Positions 4,791-6,636 of a stretch of 6,636 bases of DNA are shown in pieces. The DNA comes from Spirochaetia bacterium. GTDB taxonomy: Bacteria > Spirochaetota > Spirochaetia > Treponematales > Breznakiellaceae. Numbering within the stretch: the stretch's first letter is position 1; every line of letters begins with the position of its first letter. The notes beneath the pieces were generated by a model. That model worked only from the letters and a program-made list of their open reading frames with translations, was not told the origin of the DNA and ran no database searches. Both the position numbers and the translations under genes were made by a program. The stretch lies in NCBI GenBank assembly GCA_026002265.1, contig BOBG01000109.1, forward strand, positions 1 through 6,636. The letters run 5' to 3'.

Positions 4791-5435
4791 ATTCAGCACC
4801 TCCGTTGAATGTTTTTCAAGAAATTCCCGTAATACATTCTTTTTTATGCAATCCTTTATCGCGGCTATAATCGCCTGATCCAGTCCACCCGATTCTTCAT
4901 ATTTCCTCACCCGGTCAACAAATATAGTATAATCCTGCAAGTCCCGGCTTTGCTCTACGAGCTTCTCATTGTGTCCCCGGTTGATATTCAGTACCTTCAC
5001 CACCAATTCCAATGGTTCTTCGCCACTTTCCTTGAATGCATTCGACAGCTTTAAAATACTCTCGTCCGGCACTTCTTCTTTCCCATTATACAGCACAATG
5101 AATTCCGGACGGGGAATCTTGTACAAGAATTTCCGGTACATTGCCCTGTTATCAACAATTTTCTCATAAATCCGGGCGATATACAATAGGAACCGGAGCG
5201 GCATATTCTGATTTATGGTGGATTGATGCTCGATTAGGACTACAAGACGGTCATCGATCAAGAAGGATATGTCGTTTTTCCGGTCATTGAAGAGGACATC
5301 CTCCAAAGTGTTAATGATAACCGGCGTACCGGCATTGTATGCTGTACCGGCGATAGCGTTATACAACTCTCGTATTTTATCCGGGTCGTTGAAGAGAAGA
5401 GTGAACACGCTATCTTTGTAGGATCTGTTTGCCAT
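4548..5435 (-). CDS. rpn: Rpn-family PD-(D/E)XK nuclease, copy 2
   Basis: The 295-residue Rpn nuclease is nearly identical to copy 1, with the same Asp55, Glu69 and Gln71 motif. In residues 1-215 only four substitutions are visible (K132N, D138G, V140E, G177R). The C-terminal charged helix reads EVAREEAWKKGIEEGVEKNRYEM instead of EVAREEAREEGMEKSRYEM, four residues longer with several replacements. Beyond it only Ala-to-Val and Met-to-Ile changes occur. GAGGAG four bases before ATG 5435 fixes the start. The internal ribosome binding site at codon 216 is preserved. The stop overlaps the ATG of the CsgG-like gene at 4551. The DUF1566 gene ends 108 bp upstream and could share its transcript. Confidence 0.93.
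   Translation of the reverse strand: MANRSYKDSVFTLLFNDPDKIRELYNAIAGTAYNAGTPVIINTLEDVLFNDRKNDISFLIDDRLVVLIEHQSTINQNMPLRFLLYIARIYEKIVDNRAMYRKFLYKIPRPEFIVLYNGKEEVPDESILKLSNAFKESGEEPLELVVKVLNINRGHNEKLVEQSRDLQDYTIFVDRVRKYEESGGLDQAIIAAIKDCIKKNVLREFLEKHSTEVLNMLTAEFDMDIALEVAREEAWKKGIEEGVEKNRYEMVCKMKKAGFPSEQISILTGIPVEKLEYSEFFPESTNVEPGKGFSL
4798..4803 (-). promoter_or_regulatory. Internal Shine-Dalgarno GGAGGT in rpn copy 2
   Basis: Plus-strand ACCTCC lies seven bases from the ATG at 4790, identical in sequence and spacing to copy 1 (2165-2170). Confidence 0.7.
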
Positions 5436-5469
5436 GATACTCCTCTCTTCCTCTGGTCATTGAACCTTT

Positions 5470-5491
5470 ACCCTGAACAAGGTCGAAGGGT
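5470..5491. repeat. REP-like hairpin in the rpn copy 2 leader
   Basis: ACCCT (5470-5474) and AGGGT (5487-5491) pair around GAACAAGGTCGA, identical to the element at 2838-2859. The neighbouring TTCGAC repeats end at GTCGAAATG (5500), where similarity between the duplicated blocks stops. Between 5501 and the next gene is a minus-strand run of TTAA words about eight bases apart. Confidence 0.55.
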
Positions 5492-5543
5492 GTCGAAATG
5501 CCTCTCTGCGGTCGAAAAAATTAAAGAGTTAAATAGTTAAGGG

Positions 5544-6365
5544 TTAAAAAGCCCGCACCGCCCGCACACCGTAAGTATAATCCTTGCCGGTGTTGACCTG
5601 GTGGCCGTCGCTGAATCGCTGAAGCCACGCGTGATTACTATCGCTCTCAGACGAGGACCAGTAGTCATCATTACCTAAACCTGCAAGATTTCTTTTCCGC
5701 AGATTTTGATATATCATATCAAGTTCACCTTTTGATGGTAATCGCCAATCGGTATAGCCTCCGCCTCTATAATTCTCAGCTATCCCTTTAGCTTGATTCC
5801 AGTTATATGTACCCAACATTATACTAACTTCCATAAAAGTGCCATTATTTGCATAAAAGATAAATCCCCCGCCCGGACCCCTATCACCAATAGAATAGTG
5901 AACCGGTATCTTATCCAACATCTGTTTACAAAATATTGAAAGTTTTCCAAATACTTCTCCCAAATCATTCAATTGTTCACGGCCTGAATATAGTACCTGT
6001 GCGGTATTTACATCGATCATAGTTGCCGTCCAGTATATCACGTTGCCCATTTTCATAAGTTGTCCTCGCATAACGTAGCCGGCATTTAACATGGATCCGA
6101 GCTGGGCCGTTTTCCGGCTGTCAGACCAATCAGAAGTCTGAAACTGCATCTCTTTAATGATCTTATCAAAATTCACCCGGTCAACAATACTAACCTTTCC
6201 ACTTGATACAAGTTCGGCTATGAATAACTCGGTAACAACCTGCGCTTCATCCGGTGTAATGTCGCCCATGGTATCAAATGTCGCCACTGCTACAGTAGGA
6301 AGCTTCTGTGCAAATGCCCCAAATCCGACCATAAAAAGCATTGTTATCAAGACTGCTTTTTTCAT
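5544..6365 (-). CDS. Secreted CsgG-like protein fused to a DUF1566/Lcl (C-type-lectin-like) domain
   Basis: The 273-residue protein starts MKKAVLITMLFMVGFGAFA, a signal peptide with probable cleavage before Gln20. ATG 6365 is preferred because GGAGGAG stands six bases upstream; an in-frame ATG at 6380 has no such site and itself overlaps the Shine-Dalgarno. Residues 24-154 are a CsgG/LpoB-type domain (TVAVATFDTM, TELFIAELVSSGKVSIVDR, FQTSDWSDSRKTAQLGSM, ATMIDVNTAQVLYSGR). Residues 158-273 are a DUF1566/Lcl domain: SIGDRGPGGGFIFYANNG, YNWNQAKGIAENYRGGGYTDWRLPSKGELDMIY, DDYWSSSESDS and the terminal YGVRAVRAF. DUF1566 domains adopt a C-type-lectin-like fold used for binding on the cell surface. 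The CsgG half is paralogous to the gene at 3760. Codons 166-189 are repeated in inverted orientation at the window end. The ligand is unknown. Confidence 0.88.
   Translation of the reverse strand: MKKAVLITMLFMVGFGAFAQKLPTVAVATFDTMGDITPDEAQVVTELFIAELVSSGKVSIVDRVNFDKIIKEMQFQTSDWSDSRKTAQLGSMLNAGYVMRGQLMKMGNVIYWTATMIDVNTAQVLYSGREQLNDLGEVFGKLSIFCKQMLDKIPVHYSIGDRGPGGGFIFYANNGTFMEVSIMLGTYNWNQAKGIAENYRGGGYTDWRLPSKGELDMIYQNLRKRNLAGLGNDDYWSSSESDSNHAWLQRFSDGHQVNTGKDYTYGVRAVRAF
5800..5870 (-). repeat. Inverted repeat, left arm, inside the DUF1566 gene
   Basis: These 71 bases, coding residues 166-189 (GGFIFYANNGTFMEVSIMLG and TYNW), are the exact reverse complement of 6566-6636. The arm is cut by the window end, so its true length is unknown. 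The 695 bp between the arms carry the gene's 5' region, signal peptide and CsgG domain. Confidence 0.97.
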
Positions 6366-6565
6366 AATTTTCTCCTCCATAAATTAGAAGCAATAATATA
6401 CATAATGCTGTACCAGCAGCAAAAACACGTTAAATGCAATAAAATCTGAATTTTGCAAAAAAGTCGTACCGATTCGACCGAGAGGCTTGCTTCGCTTTCC
6501 CGGATCAATGAGACTATGTGTAGTGATGTATTAAAGCTATCTAACTTGTTACCGGGTCTTAAATA
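6366..6565. promoter_or_regulatory. Upstream region of the CsgG-DUF1566 gene
   Basis: This stretch should contain the promoter of the minus-strand gene. TATATT/TATTAT words at 6393-6400 are possible -10 boxes but no good -35 stands at the right distance, so I do not place a promoter. The part 6465-6520 is GC-richer (TTCGACCGAGAGGCTTGC...CGGATCAATGAG) and resembles the TTCGAC/TCAATG repeat vocabulary of the rpn leaders. No gene is seen on either strand. Confidence 0.5.
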
Positions 6566-6636
6566 GGGGGATTTATCTTTTATGCAAATAATGGCACTTT
6601 TATGGAAGTTAGTATAATGTTGGGTACATATAACTG
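6566..6636 (+). pseudogene. Headless DUF1566 fragment, inverted copy (continues past window)
   Basis: On the plus strand, codons from 6566 read GGFIFYANNGTFMEVSIMLG and TYN, identical in DNA to codons 166-189 of the gene at 5544-6365 but facing the other way. It begins in the G-run at 6566, and an in-frame TAA stands two codons earlier (6560-6562), with no signal peptide, CsgG domain or ribosome binding site ahead. It is therefore a 5'-truncated, silent cassette or a decayed duplicate. Its right end lies outside the window. Confidence 0.8.

Larger units (their letters stand above)
4540..5500 (-). repeat. Duplicated block, copy 2 (rpn gene plus leader)
   Basis: This is the direct-repeat partner of 1919-2868, in the same orientation and about 2.6 kb away. 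It is 11 bp longer because of a 12-bp insertion in the rpn C-terminal helix and a one-base difference in the leader. Recombination between the copies would delete the toxin-antitoxin pair and the CsgG-like gene between them. Confidence 0.9.

Noticed and set aside
6366..6380. ATG start of the CsgG-DUF1566 gene at 6380
   Set aside because: No Shine-Dalgarno precedes it and it overlaps the GGAGGAG that serves ATG 6365, which starts a normal signal peptide.
6566..6636. Template repeat of a diversity-generating retroelement
   Set aside because: The copy matches the middle of the DUF1566 domain perfectly with no adenine differences, not the C-terminal end, and no reverse transcriptase is present; an inverted cassette fits better.

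Overview
The window looks like an accessory, repeat-rich chromosomal segment of a Treponema-type (gut-associated) spirochaete. That assignment is an inference. It rests on the combination of Rpn/PDDEXK_2 genes in near-identical copies, secreted CsgG-like proteins with extra C-terminal domains, a MazF module with its DUF2281-like antitoxin, and a GH113-type glycoside hydrolase. No rRNA, tRNA or other taxonomic marker is present. All complete genes lie on the minus strand, so transcription runs right to left. The only plus-strand coding candidates are two truncated pieces at the window edges.

Layout from left to right. 1-161: 3' end of a Pro/Asn-rich plus-strand reading frame. 167-586: a minisatellite of 69-bp units. 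553-820: a patch of hairpins, a perfect 42-bp palindrome and a short direct repeat. 865-1788: a cytosolic GH113-like beta-mannanase. 1919-2868: rpn copy 1 inside a ~950-bp duplicated block. 2970-3478: a MazF-type toxin-antitoxin pair. 3514-3759: non-coding. 3760-4551: a secreted CsgG-like protein. 4540-5500: rpn copy 2 in the second duplicated block, its stop overlapping the start of the CsgG-like gene (ATGA). 5544-6365: a second secreted CsgG-like protein fused to a DUF1566/Lcl (C-type-lectin-like) domain. 6566-6636: a perfect inverted copy of the middle of that DUF1566 gene, cut by the window end.

Two observations stand out. First, both rpn genes carry a strong internal Shine-Dalgarno (GGAGGT, 7 nt before an in-frame ATG) that should produce the C-terminal 76 or 80 residues separately. 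The two copies differ in length by exactly four residues in the charged helix of that C-terminal piece. This is the arrangement known for Rpn toxin/intragenic antitoxin phage-defence genes, whose dimerisation helix varies by four-residue repeats. Second, the promoter region, signal peptide and CsgG half of the DUF1566 gene lie between perfect inverted repeats of at least 71 bp. Inversion would join the same N-terminal half, in frame, to a second C-terminal cassette beyond the window, which would be a candidate surface-protein switch.

The genes read as an accessory island: candidate defence modules (two Rpn, one MazF) interleaved with envelope proteins and bounded by dispersed hairpin repeats, with clear traces of recent duplication.
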